Source of the DNA: Aphis gossypii
Lineage: Eukaryota; Arthropoda; Insecta; Hemiptera; Aphididae
Direction of reading: 5' to 3'
Length of the DNA stretch: 64,000 nucleotides
Assembly: GCF_020184175.1 (NCBI RefSeq)
Contig: NC_065532.1
Location: forward strand, 14,260,001 to 14,324,000
The notes beneath the pieces were generated by a model. That model saw only the letters and a list, made by a program, of their open reading frames with translations. It was not told where the DNA came from and ran no database searches. Made by a program: the position numbers and the translations under genes. Below, one piece after another: positions 51,182 through 64,000 of the stretch. The stretch's first letter is position 1; each line of letters starts with the position of its first letter.

Positions 51182-51745
51182 ACAAGAGATTTTAAATTAC
51201 AACACTATAAATCTTAAATTTTGAAATGGTCGATAATATGGATATTATAGGCATATTGGCCATATAGGTACTGCAGTCTATCTGTAGATATCGATAATCT
51301 ATACGTTTAATTTATTTAATATAAACAAACCGATAACGAAAACAATAATAATTTAATATATCCATATTCGGGGTTTTTACATTAATTATATTATTTTTTT
51401 TCTTTTATTAAAATAGCATAATAAACACATAACAAATTCACAACTGGAATAATCGAAAAAAAAAACATTTACATAAAAAAAAGCCAAATATAAATTGGAT
51501 TATTTGGAATCAAAATGACGTGAAACGTATTTATGTATAAAAATTAGATTTCTATCTCATATATAAAGAATGAATCATATTATGCTTTAAAATCCGAGCC
51601 TTACTCATTACTGCAGTCTAATGAGTTGAATTTATACTTTTGGCTTTACTGAATTTTAATTATTGTATATAGTATATACCATCCATACCTGGAATACCTA
51701 CGTACGTTATTTTTATTGTATCTATTGATAACAAAAAAAAAAAAA
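51182..51745. other. AT-rich non-coding stretch
   Basis: Possibly residual hAT sequence at its left edge; nothing recognisable. A 16-base A run is at about 51734-51749. Confidence 0.4.
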
Positions 51746-51750
51746 AAATC

Positions 51751-51975
51751 TGTCCTTGCACTGAATGATATTAATATGTTCCCCTTAGCGCCATCGTTTT
51801 TAAATAGCAATTTAACTTTTACCACGTCTTGTTTGATTTCCATTGGGATCAGTGTTGATGTAGTTTTAACTTTCAATGGATTACAAATAATTGTATCAAT
51901 TTGGTACATCAAAAGTTTAAGTTCACTCGTTTTCTTCAAACAAGCGGAAATGATGCACCGTAAATTGTAATATAA
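51751..51975 (-). pseudogene. Unrecognised protein-like frame, minus strand
   Basis: About 75 codons are open on the minus strand without low-complexity DNA. They read LRCIISACLKKTSELKLLMY and then QIDTIICNPLKVKTTSTLIP, and later KVKLLFKNDGAKGNILISFS. The frame then runs into a T run (51734-51749 on the plus strand is A) and loses meaning. A possible acceptor, ttaatag|G, precedes it. Alternating hydrophobic stretches suggest beta strands. There is no ATG at the 5' side, so it would be an internal exon or a fossil. No family is recognised. The opposite strand is also open for 84 codons. Confidence 0.3.
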
Positions 51976-54900
51976 TACCTATTAAAGTTCACAACTATTT
52001 GGCAAATAACTATAGTAAATACGTCTAAATCATTAAATACTGCATATGGAATATTATAATATAGTAGATATACAGTTTAGATTATTATTGTACGAATACC
52101 TTGCATAATAATATTAAATAAATATTTGATATGTTATCTATACTATTGTAACATTTAAAAATAATTCACGTATAAGTAATTGTATGAAATGCATACTATA
52201 AAATAATATTATCAACAAATTTGCATATGTTATATTGTATGCATACATTACATATAGCAAATAACGCAGTATAAAAATGTATGAATAAATAAATAGTTAT
52301 ATTGACAATAGGTAGTAAACAATAAGAGTTATTATACATAGGTAGTTAAAATAAAAAAATAATTAAAAAATGTGTTTGCTATCAAGTATATCTTATTAAT
52401 TATTTATTAAAATCTAAATGATTTTAAATTTATTCGTTACGTTGTTGTTTTAATTATTATTCACCCTAAACGATCTATACTGCGTATTCACGTTTTTCAA
52501 AAATGTTAATATTAATCATCTCGCGCTTTAATAATACATTTAATTGTCTAAGAATTCGATTCTTAGTAAATTGAACGAAAATCGTGTCTTACTTCCTTAT
52601 GTATTTTATTCTATAAAATATTGAAATGCAGACATTGTCGTTATCTTTGTATTCAAATTTTCCAATTATTTAGTCAACAGCCGCGAATTAAAAGAAAAAC
52701 GCGAGCTACAAAAGCATTCGTTGATATATTTCGTTATGTATATACTGTATAATATATACATTTTTAGAATCCACTACAATATTTGTTATTCATTGTCAGA
52801 ATGTATACAACAGAAGACAATATTAATAAATAAAAATAATGATATTTTATTCTTATTTAATGAAAATGTAAGATTGGCGTGTACATAATATCAATCGTGA
52901 ATATTATTTTGTATTAAACGAACAAACTAGTTTACAAGATATTATACAAACAACTCAACAATTCAATATACTCAGTACTTATAATTTATATATATATACC
53001 TATATAATATCTTTTGAACAAAAGTTATATTCATTATTATCTGAATCTTCAAAACTATATTATGTTTTTTTTCTAATTTTCATTATTTTCAATATTTTCT
53101 GATTTCATTTTTTTATTTATGTATTCAAGTAAATAAAACCAAATATAATAACATCGCAGGCCAATAAAGCATAATTCAAAATTTAATTAAAATGCATGGG
53201 ATTCAAGTGCAAGTTGTACAAAAAAAATAAAAAAATAAATATAATATCATGTATTAAAAAATTTAAATACTATGCAATTAAATTTAAAAAAAAAGGAGAA
53301 TGAATATTAAATTTATCAAAATAAATTAGTCTACACATAATTTCGCTATACTATACGAGTTATACAATCATGGATGTACATTATTCATGTATTAAATATT
53401 ATTAAATTGAAATATTAAACATTCCACGTGTGTAAAGTTTAATTAATACAACAATATGAAACACAAAATAACTGACAAATCAATTTCGAAATACAATCGA
53501 TTCAACACAAATTCTAACTTAATTAGCAGATCAAATACGTGAATTATTATAGTCTATAAAGTTTAGAGTATAATAATTAATGGCTATAGCATCATTAGCT
53601 TACAATAATATTCATACGTTCAGTCTTCATAGCCATTCAAACGAATAAATACTAAACAATTATAATACATTTACAATAATGAAAAAATCAATAAACGTAC
53701 GTTATGCATAAAATATATAGTCAATCATAAGATGTAAATCTATCAATTTTTATCACCAGTCGTTATTACTATTAACAACGCGTAAGAGAAGAATAATTAA
53801 TTTATTTTAGAACACTGTGACAAAAATAATATAAATTAAAATGTGCGAAATTTAAACATTCGTTTACACAGAAAGAAAAACAACATAAATTTGTATACTT
53901 GTATAAATTCCATGAAGTGAAGATAATTAGTTTGCTTTTCGCGATAAAAAAAAAAAAAAGTACAAACAAACAATTACTTATTTTAACAGTTGTGTCACTA
54001 TGATTGTGTTGTTTTAGTATGGGTTGGAAAAAAATATATTGTACTCAATGTAAAATGAGATAGATTGATGACGTATAGTATGCCGTTATGTCCATTTTTA
54101 ACTTATAGAAATTTAACATTTTTTAAGTATTTATACTCAGTAATTAAATTAATATTTTAATTCAACAGTATATGTCGGCCTGAAAATTAATTTAATCGTC
54201 GTTTCTATATTATTTTCAACATTTATATCATAAAGTCAATGTTACTTTTTTAACATCAACTACAATGGAAAATTAACAAATACATTAAATTATTTATATT
54301 TTATAAGTTATTCATCTATATACATTTTGATTTTTTTTTTTTTTTAATTAAGATAAACATTTAATTTATTTGAAAATGGTCCGATTTTTATATATTAAAA
54401 TATAAGTAAATTTTCTTATATTTAAAATTAATTTCTAGCCTTTATAAAATTTGGGCAATACATGGAAAACAATATGTTTAATTTTGTACACTGCATAAAG
54501 AACTTAAAATAAAGGTTTTATTTTAGCTACTAGGCAACATAATATGTCAGATTTTAGTGTGAGTTCTGAGTCTATATACTTATAAATTATAATGTAACTT
54601 ACTTTTTGTGGTCTTAACCAATAAAATTTGGGCAGAAATCACTGTAAGTTGATTTTATTTCTCTTCATTTGTTTTTCATAACGTTGCACTGATAAGTATT
54701 TCATAGATTAATGTAGTCGTATTTATCTATAATCAAATATTTCTTAGCTTTTAAGATAGTGTTTCACAGTTAGTATTTTTATCATATTTCAATATCATTA
54801 TTGGGTTATTCTATCTTTTAGTTATTATTGTGATTAAAAAATGAAAACCCATACTTGAAAATACAACTAAATATAAAAAATGTATGATATTATATAATAT

Positions 54901-55880
54901 TATATACATAATATATTATACTCAAAATATTTTGGCTCTTTTGGCTTTTGAAAATATTTGGTTTTTAGTTTTTTTTATATTTATGCTGATAAAATTATCT
55001 TTTCTTAAGTGATAAAGCATGTATAAATACATATGAATCTTAATAAATTATAAATCATTCTTACAATAATTAAAAAATCACTATCACAGTAATTTTTTAT
55101 AGGAGTCCGAAGTTAAAATTTTGATGAAATTAATCAATGTCACTCTGTATGTTCAACATTAAGTGATCAAATTTAATTTACTTGTTTATAGGAATACATT
55201 TACAACAAAACCAGAGCTCGATAAGCTGTTAATTTATATTTACTAAAATTATTGCAATTGATTCATGATGTAATATTTTACTTAAAAAAAAAACATTTTT
55301 ATGTGTTTTGTATGTAAAAAATGTACTTGGATACTTACTTACTCTTAACGTTCATTTCTGTAAGCAATTTATTTCCATTAAAATATCGTCTAACGCGAAT
55401 GTTGATCTATAATAAATAGCAATAAGTTTCTTCTTGTTCGAATGCATATTCATGACTAAATTACCATTAGTTTCCTGAAAATGTTAAGTTATTCTGAATA
55501 GTAATAATATTTGTCATTATATTCACGATATTAATAACAAAACTTTCACCTTAAATCATCATCTAATCACACATTATCCATTTGTTTTTTTCACATTTAT
55601 CGTTTTATATTATAATATTATCGTAATGATTCTTACTATGGCTATAAAAACTTTTTTCAGCGGCACAAAATAATATTATGTCAGCTGTTTTCCGGTTTTC
55701 GTAATGATTACCATATTTTACAAACAATACCGTCTTCAACTTTCGCAGAAAAAAATGTATACACAAAATACGAGTACCTTTGTAATTATTAATTCGTACA
55801 CATGTTTTTATTAGAAACACAACAGTGTGGTGCTTTGCCCTGCAAAACTGCATACGAGTCAAGATAACGAAATATAATGG
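51976..55880. other. AT-rich non-coding stretch
   Basis: No gene is recognised. Poly-A/T runs lie near 53946-53959 and 54331-54345. An 85-codon minus-strand frame at 55605-55862 lacks motifs. Confidence 0.45.
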
Positions 55881-57060
55881 ATTTAAACGTTTCCAAATAA
55901 TGTTTGCGGTGCTGTTTGTACGCGGTTCGGTCCATACTTAATGTAATACCCAATAGAAACGGTCTGAATCGAAAGCTTGATTTTTAAATGTGTAAATTTT
56001 GCATCTGGTGTTTCCCGAGGGAAGTGTATCCCTTCCTTTTTTTTATTTATTTATTTCGTCTTATATTGTATTTACTCGACAATGTGATTTATAACATTCT
56101 TTTCGTCCTCGCTCATAATTTGTTTAAGCCACGCGATGTTTATACTCAATAGAAAAAAGTGAAAAAGTCTGTAGTTCGTCATTGCGTTAGATATTTTTCA
56201 ATACAATAATATTATCTAATTTTTTTCTTTTTCTTTTTTCTGTATGTATAAGTACTAGATAGGTATAGTAAAAAAAAAAATAAAAATAAATGTTAAGTTT
56301 AAGTAGGCTGTATAAATACTTTGATGTGAGACTAGAGAGCTGTTTATTTGTTCGTTTCTATTTTTTTGACTCGCGACATCCACCAGTGAATTTTAACCCT
56401 TTTGAAATAAACTTGGCGGAAACAACACGACGAGACACAACGTTCCACAACAATAGCCGATTGATGTACTCGTTACCGGAAAACTCAGTGTGTGGTAGCA
56501 CAGCCGTGGTGGTTAATTCGTAAATCTCTCGTATTATATTATTACCGTAAACTACACTGGTAAAATTGAATTTCCAATACGAACGACGTGTGACCGTGTA
56601 GTCGCTATTATTATTATTACTATTAATTTATATATATTATAATATATTTTTTCATAAATAAACATTTTTGTATTTTATAGTGGTGATTATTCGGATCATT
56701 ATTTCTTTCGCGAAACGTCCGTTCTGTCTGTATATTTTTCCTTTTCGTAAATCCACCGATGATAAACACCCTTGAATAATAAATGAATGCCCGCGCCCAG
56801 TCTCCCGGCCGTCCATTTATCAACCCACTCCACAGGCCGCATTGATCGTCGTCGTCGTCGTCGTCAACGTTATCCACCTTAGGCTCGTATCTTATATTCT
56901 TTTGGACCTTTCATTCTTCGACCCTTCAACCCCGCACCGATCTTACCAAGCCACACCCGACAATACAGCGTAACCGCGAGAAAGAGATTGCATCCTTAAA
57001 ACCGACTGACAGTGCCTCCTCGGTGGGTAAATATGCAGTCCTTATAACCTAGCCACCGTT
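55881..57060. other. CpG-enriched patch, possible promoter region
   Basis: Composition becomes balanced, with CpG (cgcggttcggtcc at 55920-55932, cagtctcccggccgtccat at 56799-56817). A 77-codon plus-strand frame at 56290-56523 and an 84-codon minus-strand frame at 56623-56877 have no motif; the latter begins in the TCG array. A regulatory or untranslated role is possible. Confidence 0.3.
56846..56865. repeat. TCG trinucleotide microsatellite
   Basis: Nearly seven uninterrupted TCG units. On the minus strand it reads GAC and would give a poly-Asp run, but the surrounding frame is not otherwise convincing. Confidence 0.9.
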
Positions 57061-59759
57061 ATAGTGGTACCTGAAAAAAAAATTATATACTTTTATGCAA
57101 ATTTCACGTTCAAGTCGGTAAAACAATTTCTAAGGATTACGCATTACATTCGCAGTGTTGTAAAGTATTGAATAGAATATTTCATACTTTTTTTTAATAT
57201 TATTTTACTGTCAAGTATTTTCATTTTATTGAAATGAATTATTGAAATTTTTAAATACTTAAATTATCGGTATAAAACATAAATTCGAGTTGAATATTTT
57301 AATTTTGGGTAGTTAATTTTATTTTATATTTTGATAATAATTTCGTAAATCGTTATTCAATATTTAAATTTAACGTACAATGGTATTGTTAAAGTGTTAT
57401 AAAATGCATATATAATATATTTCAATCGTGCAGACTAATTAGTTCTAGTATGTTTTAAAATTTTAGACTTACTATATAATATATAAACCAAAGTCATTTC
57501 AATTTATGAAAATTCAAACAATTTCTCAATATTTGATTTACTTTGGTACGCTAATCTAAAATAATTGTAAATGTTATAGTTATAGTCAATAAGCAAAAAA
57601 TTAAAGATACTTTTTAAAACAATTAACAAACTGTTTGAATAATAATATGTTTTAATTCATCTTGCCCAATTAAAAAATGCTTTTAATTATAATTTATAAT
57701 ATTTTAATTATCATTATTATTATTTATAATTTTATAATTTAAAAAAAATGTTTAATTTTGTATAGCTACAATTTACATGCATAACCCCCATAACGGTATT
57801 TAACTCAAAACTCATTGTGTTTAGTGTCGATCACTAATGTTCCGGAACACTAAATATAGGTTAAAAATAATTGTACTTGTTTAAACTTTTTTAAGTACCT
57901 AGCTACAAAAACAGAATTAAAGAAGTTTTAAGCTTTTGATCCTAACAAAATATTTTCTTTAACTATTCTTTTAGGTCTTAACTCAATATCCTTATACAAT
58001 TTTTAAAATAATCATATTGAGATGTTTTTCAGTTCATTTAGCTAGCTACATTAGAAATATCACTATACTTAACTAAAAATAGTCAATTATTAAAATTATA
58101 ATTTTGTTTTCATGGAAATATAAAGTTTAATTATTACAGTTAATAACATAATACATGTTTATAAATTGTCTATAGTAAAAATAAAAAATAAATTCTTAAA
58201 TCTATTAGCCTATCATTACCTAGTTTTATAGTTATTTACCCATTAAACCGATCTCATGATAATATTTCTGTTTTTAATTATTATATTACATGACCAGTAT
58301 TATATTTTTCTTCATAAAAAAAGGGTACACATTTTATGCAATTAGAGTAAATTATATCATTATACTAGATACCTACTAAACAAAAAACAGGTGCATTGAA
58401 TTTTCCATAAAAATTAATAATCATTTATAGAAAGGTTAATTTTTATTAAACTAAGTAATTTTCTCTATTATATTAATATCAATTATGGCAATAGCAATTC
58501 AAATAAAATCCAATTGTAATTAAATCAGATCATCGGAAAATTAATCACAGATTAAAAATATAATAAATAATGATGTTCTAAATATAGACCCACTTAATAC
58601 AACTTAAAATATTATTTTATTATGTTTTAAAGCAATTTATAATGTTATATGTATTTATTATTTTTCTTAGTACTCATTTTATATTTTATTTTAAACATTA
58701 AGTAATACACAAATTACTGAAATAGAAAATTAAATGTTTAAAAAATTGTATTGGGGAATATATTTAATAAAATAAAACATTAAATAATAAATTGTAAAAA
58801 ATTATACTAAATACTAATACTATTTTTATTTATAGGTAATATTATTCAATTGTTGTGTACCATTGGTTACTTATTTCACATAATAATTAATAACATTCAA
58901 ACTCACACTATATAAAATCAAATAAATTACTGAAAATTATTACTTTTTTGGTTTAAAAACAGATTTCAATATTAAAACGAATTTATTAATTTGCGTTAAC
59001 AGTTTAATCTAATACACCTACAACTTATTTCACTAAAATATTTGTTGAGTCACAAGTAAGTGTTAATATATAATATGTATAAATAACCTTAAAATGAAAT
59101 AAATAGTATTTTATCCATTAAAAAAAAATATGTTTAAATAATAATATAACCACTGAATGAATATAAAATAATGCATTAAACATGCGAAAATTGTCGAAGG
59201 GTCATAACAAGGAAAATAATTAAATTAAGATGTAATTGGCATTATGCGAATTTTTTTCTATAGAAAATATAGTGTAAAATAAATTAATGTTCTAAGTTTT
59301 AAGTTCATTTTTAAATAAAAGTAAAATAATTAATTAATTAACTATTTCATATCTTATTGTAAAGAAAAATACCAGAAAAATGTAATGACAAATACTACAG
59401 CATTAAAAAGTAAACAACACACCCACACATATCAATGTAAAAGCAATATAAAAACATTGAATTATGCATAAAAAACTGAATACTAAAAACGTGAGTGTTA
59501 TGTAACGTCAAATGTAAGTGATGACAAAACTAAGGTTATTGGTAAGTAAAAAGTAGTAACATTATTATGATCAAAAAATAATATTAACGTAATGGAATAT
59601 TGATAAAAGGCAATGAAACCTAATCAAAGATGCAGTTTTAATAAAAGTTCGGGGTAAAAACTATACGGATATAATTACACTAGCCAAAAATGTTTTCGGT
59701 AAAAAAAAAAATGTCATTTTGCGTTCAAATACGTTTCCCGTGGCTATAATATTATATAT
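57061..59759. other. AT-rich non-coding stretch
   Basis: Very AT-rich, with no frame over 60 codons, no repeat end and no RNA recognised. Confidence 0.6.
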
Positions 59760-60330
59760 CAAAATGGAGTAACGGTGTCATGTTATAATAATTCGTCCTA
59801 ATAATAATAATAATAATCCTCTGCGCCAAGTCACTCGCTCGAAGCGCCAATGTTTTGCACCGCACCGGGGCGGGAACGAGAACCGCGAACAAGGCCATTT
59901 GGACTTCGGGGGATGGGATACGAAGACTGCGGGGATGCTGCGGCGGCGGTGTCGAATGAGCGTGCGTAACTTTAGCAACAGCTAGTTAATTACCTTCCGC
60001 TCCTTTCTCCGGAAAGGAAACCGTCGACAATGGATCGGCCACTTCGAAATTTCTGAATTAGCCAAGTTTAACGTCGCCCACGAGTCACATCGTCGTCGTT
60101 CGCTCGCCCGTCCTCCACCGGACGGGCCCGTGCTAGATTCTCGCACTCAAACTTCTGCAATAATTGTCTTTTCACGGCAACAGCAACCCGATTGTAAAAC
60201 AAAAACGTTTACTCCGAAACCCCGCCGCTCGGGCTAAGGTGTCTTAATGGCGACAGGCAGACGACAATGACTATTGCCGGTGTTCAAATGCTAGAAATCT
60301 TCATTTCCAAATTAAATAACTCTCCGATGG
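59760..60330. promoter_or_regulatory. GC-rich island, candidate conserved non-coding element
   Basis: About 550 bases of sharply higher G+C sit between long AT-rich flanks. Frames are interrupted and carry no domain. Within it are an AAT array (59801-59817), a homeodomain-like site gctagttaattacc (59981-59994), two GC-rich inverted repeats (60001-60018 and 60106-60127), gcaacagcaacccgattg near 60177 and caaattaaataactctccg near 60309. Such mixed, non-coding, compositionally distinct blocks often are enhancers or promoters. Conservation cannot be tested here. Confidence 0.35.
60106..60127. other. GC-rich 8-bp inverted repeat (stem-loop)
   Basis: gcccgtcc (60106-60113) and its exact reverse complement ggacgggc (60120-60127) flank a 6-base loop, tccacc. 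A second perfect inverted repeat, tcctttc/gaaagga with a 4-base loop, is at 60001-60018. Both are in the GC island and no terminator or RNA gene is implied. Confidence 0.7.
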
Positions 60331-63000
60331 CATTTGGATTACTACTACCGTGTTTATAAAATAGATACAAATCCATAAAACGATTTTACTGTTTTCATAC
60401 GCACACGTCAATATCATCAATAATTTATAAACTTGTCACTCGTGCTATATTAATTTGACAAAACAAACTAAGTAATGTAAATAAGTATATTTTGATATAT
60501 TTTAAAAGCGTATTACTGCATGTTATAATAAGTTATCCCAAATTAAGAAAATTCAATAAATCATACGGAATTGTTATAATGAAATATATAAAACATTTTA
60601 TTATAATATATTTTAACGTTAAAAGGAAATCTTTCGATTGAAAAAAATAAAATAAGTGATAAAAAATAAAATTATATGTATTACTAAGTAATAATCTGGC
60701 TAAAACAGTGTTTTAGGTAATTTACTCAAACAGTTTTTAATTAAATGGTTATTTTAATTTTTACAATTATTTCAATATTATTATGATTTATTTTGCAACT
60801 CATTATATTATTGTACTCAAGATATAAATGGATCAGAATTGTGAAAAGAGCTTCTAATACAGAAACGTCAATGTAAATTAATATTTTTTTCGAAATGTAG
60901 AGTTAAAATATAATGATTGTAATAAGCATTAATTTTTTACTTGAGGAAAACTTGACTATGAAAATCGCGTGTTTCCTTCATTTTCTATTAATTGTAAGTA
61001 TATATCTTACTCAACTTTAAAAAAAAAAATAATAATTTAAACTTTTAATTTTAAATAACTATATAAAAATAAAATATTTAAATTATATAACAATATTGAA
61101 AATGTCTAAAATTATACATAACGGAAGTTTTTTTTTTTTTAATTTACTATAAAGTTACCTTTATTATTTTGTTTTAACTAATATTCAATAATAAACTATT
61201 ATTAATTATTATCGTATTAATAATTTTCATATTTTTTCTAACAAAAAAATGTAGCAAGTAGCATATCATAGAAACTAGGAAGTTTGTGAAAAACGCATAT
61301 ATTTTTTTACGTTTTAATAAATGTTTATTTTTTTCACAAAATCGAACGTATAAAAATTAAGGATGCAAAATATTTTCACCATATACAATATAGAAGTTTT
61401 TTTTTCAAAATACAATTGCTCTGTTGAGCCAATAAAATTATATAATAGTATATTGGAAAAAATTATTGAATATTAGTTTACTTGATGTGTAAAATATTCA
61501 GTGAACTATTCACAGTCTATATATAGCAGTTAAAATTGTATTTATATTATTAAGTTAGTATTTATTTAAGCGTATTTAATTATTCATTATTAATATATTC
61601 CAATTTTATAATATTATTAAAATATTGATCACGACAGTAATATAATATAATGCATGCTGCATTATTATGGGACTTATACAGAAGGATTCGAAAATTAAAT
61701 CACCTTTTTTTTAATGATTTTGATGAGATTTTATGGACTAATAATTTTTCTTCAGAAAAATCTTAAAAATATAACATTGTTTTTTTTATATATATTACTT
61801 ATAAATAGCGATAATTCGCGAGTCATTAATCACCTGATAGTTAAATAAACAATTACTAACTCTACTTCCAACTCTATATACCTATTTAAAATTATGTAAT
61901 ATGTTTATTATATAGCATAATATTATTATAGGTATATGATCATACTACAAACGTGGTATAGATACATATCACGTTATCGAAATGCAAATAAAATTTAATT
62001 AATAGCTACAGATCGAATATTGCATACATTTAATACAGGATATTTTTTTCAGAATTAACAAAAAATTGCAAAATAATGTAAAGCTTTTTTTGTTTGTGTT
62101 CATGGTAATTTATAATTATTTTGTCTATGAAAGTATTTTATGTACATAATTTGTTATATTATTGTGCAATGTAATATGGAAATATCGATTTTATTGTAAG
62201 TATGGGTCTGATTTGAATGTATTTGCATTATAAATATAATTCATATGTTTATACATTTTATAACACGTAATACGTTTATTATCAAAATGATTATCCAGAG
62301 AAATACATGGCTGATAAAAAAGTAATTCAAACATGTAACACACTAAAATCCACTATGCAGACAAAAAAATAATACACACTAGTATAATCATCCATTTTCT
62401 GTGAACTACATATAAATTACATGAACCCATATCAACTATAATACAACTGATACATACATTGAATGGCAAACAAAAATAAACTCATGATTGCACCGAACGT
62501 ATTTTGAAACATAAAATAAAAAATAAAATAATTGATCTGGATGAATTAAAAAAACTCTGTTCTTACTTAAACAATTATTTAAACGTTTATTTTTATCGCA
62601 TTAAAAATAATATTTTTAATAAATTATAAAGCATAAAAACACGGGTACAGCCTACAATTTATTTTTACAGTAGGATTCTACGATTCTACAAATCTTTAAT
62701 CGGTTGTGTAGTGCATCACTATTAATAGAAGGGTACCGTGCTAGTTACTGTAACATAAACGAAGCCAGCTTTTACGACCAGGAATGGAAATGTTTCTGGA
62801 AATCCTTACTCCCCACCTCCTCTTCGCATAAAAAATGTTATTATTGTAATTTATATTGTACTATACCTTATATTGTATTGCATTAGTAGCATAAGCCATA
62901 AAATCAAATTATTAAAACAACTAAAAATTTTCATGTTACCTGAATTGTACTCGTACATTATACTCGCTGCGCTAGGAGTCTAAAATATGTAAAGAACTTT
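60331..63000. other. AT-rich non-coding stretch
   Basis: A 60-codon plus-strand frame at 62704-62886 contains balanced residues (EGYRASYCNINEASFYDQEW) but no recognised family. T/A runs lie at about 61020-61029 and 61129-61140. Nothing else is seen. Confidence 0.45.
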
Positions 63001-63009
63001 TTTTTTTTG

Positions 63010-63062
63010 TTTATGGGGTGCCACTATACACCCAGCACACCCCCTGGCTATGCCTATGAGTT
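63010..63062. repeat. Possible transposon-end remnant
   Basis: The text tatggggtgccactatacac then caccccctggctatgcctat, read on the minus strand, begins ataggcatagccagggggtg. Strings of the form 'atagg.gtagccaggggg' recur in many arthropod repeats. Only one end is visible and no partner was found. The class is not assigned. Confidence 0.25.
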
Positions 63063-64000
63063 GTAGTATCTATATAATAACGTGCACAAACACTTATTAT
63101 TATTACAATATATAAAAATATAATTTCTCTAAAATGTATACTTTTTTTTCGGGTATACACCATTGAGATAAATAATTATATATTAAAAATACATCTCAAT
63201 TGTATATCAAACAATAGCTAGTTTTTTTAGCCGTTGCCTTTATGATTTTACAACGCTTTAATGTATCAATAAATTATTATATCGTTGTGGAAATTTTTTG
63301 ACAATATCCAACCGTACATTATTTATTCGTGTATAAATGTATAATAATATAAATTATTATGCTATTTGTGTCGTATGTTTGTGTGTTACATTTAATTTCC
63401 GAAAAGAAAATAATTCGACAAATTACAGTGGAATGACACGTGGTTTGTGTAAAGTTTTGACACGGTGGGCGGAATGGCTATTTATATTGTAGGTAACCTG
63501 CAAGCACCATTTTACTCGGTCAAAACTTTATATAAACACCTCACAGTGTTCTATATAGTGTATAATACATCCGACACTGTACACGCAAACAATGTATTTT
63601 ATAATTACGGCACGTCGATGTCCTCGGAGACGAATGAAACACCAAAGTGTTTCTCAGTCGTATTACAACTAAGATGCTCCGGAATAATATCATAGTATAA
63701 TAATATATCCAGTGGTCGATTAAAAAAAAAAAAAATACTTAAAAAATCAAAAATTGAAAATTTTAATGAATATTTGATTCAAAGTACGGTAAGCCCGGGT
63801 CTAAATTTTCACTAGATAGGTAAAAAAAACTCAAATTTATTTAGTTATAATAAATCGGTTGAACTATTTATCCGTAATATAAGTTCGCAATTAAAATGAT
63901 AGTTATATTATGTGCCATAAAAGAAAAGAAAAATTTTAATTATGCATTTAAATACGACCACTATATATTACCTATATTAAAGTAGAAAGGATTTTTAATT
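63063..64000. other. AT-rich non-coding stretch with a small balanced patch
   Basis: A more balanced patch at 63420-63690 has a 76-codon plus-strand frame (63465-63695), starting from GTG with ATG four codons in, and no recognised domain. The rest is AT-rich with a 13-base A run at 63723-63735. Nothing is called. Confidence 0.4.

Noticed and set aside
1..64000. CRISPR arrays, operons, rRNA genes, prophage or viral genes
   Set aside because: No regularly spaced repeats, no ribosome-binding-site-led gene runs, no rRNA-like sequence and no viral protein motifs were seen.

Overview
This is a eukaryotic, insect-type sequence. It is AT-rich throughout, full of poly-A/poly-T tracts and AT/AAT microsatellites, and has no operons, no long open reading frames and no prokaryotic signals. 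The best guess is an aphid (Hemiptera: Aphididae). The reasons are the repeated TAGGTA/TACCTA-type words (e.g. around 22955 and 50053), a tRNA-headed repeat followed by a 'gaaaaacgattctgaacgg' block, and hAT, Tigger and short inverted-terminal DNA elements of kinds common in aphid assemblies. The species call is inference, made without any database search.

The window is essentially gene-poor, either intergenic or intronic. No complete conserved protein gene is recognisable. The strongest coding candidate is a single-exon frame at 16768-17034. It would encode 88 residues with a basic, Cys-Cys C-terminus and an internal repeat, but the frame is broken by one in-frame TGA. A TATA-like box lies upstream and an AATAAA downstream. 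Weaker coding candidates are a short GC-rich frame at 23464, a minus-strand frame with a single stop at 37333-37569, and a minus-strand frame at 51751-51975.

Mobile-element fossils are the best-supported content: a 273-bp hAT-type MITE with an 8-bp target duplication (2034-2306), a deleted Tigger/pogo-like element with 17-bp perfect inverted repeats and a transposase C-terminal relic (13204-13790), a minus-strand non-LTR retrotransposon 3'-end fossil (about 18792-19186), a tRNA-headed dispersed repeat directly abutting it (19203-20163) with a second partial copy at 33341-33625, a TA-flanked inverted-repeat element (41768-42245), a 'gacccggcaaacg' repeat (49081-49375), and a minus-strand hAT transposase C-terminal fossil (51065-51181).

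The background is broken by patches richer in G+C and CpG: about 2.45-2.9, 5.15-5.43, 15.1-15.75, 20.9-21.7, 23.0-23.8, 34.4-36.6, 37.9-38.8, 45.4-49.1, 55.9-57.1 and 59.76-60.3 kb. They carry few convincing codons and look more like promoters, 5' untranslated regions or conserved non-coding elements. The 45.4-49.1 kb block is the largest and holds a cluster of AAT, AC and CCG microsatellites. The 59.76-60.3 kb block is the best candidate for a conserved regulatory element.
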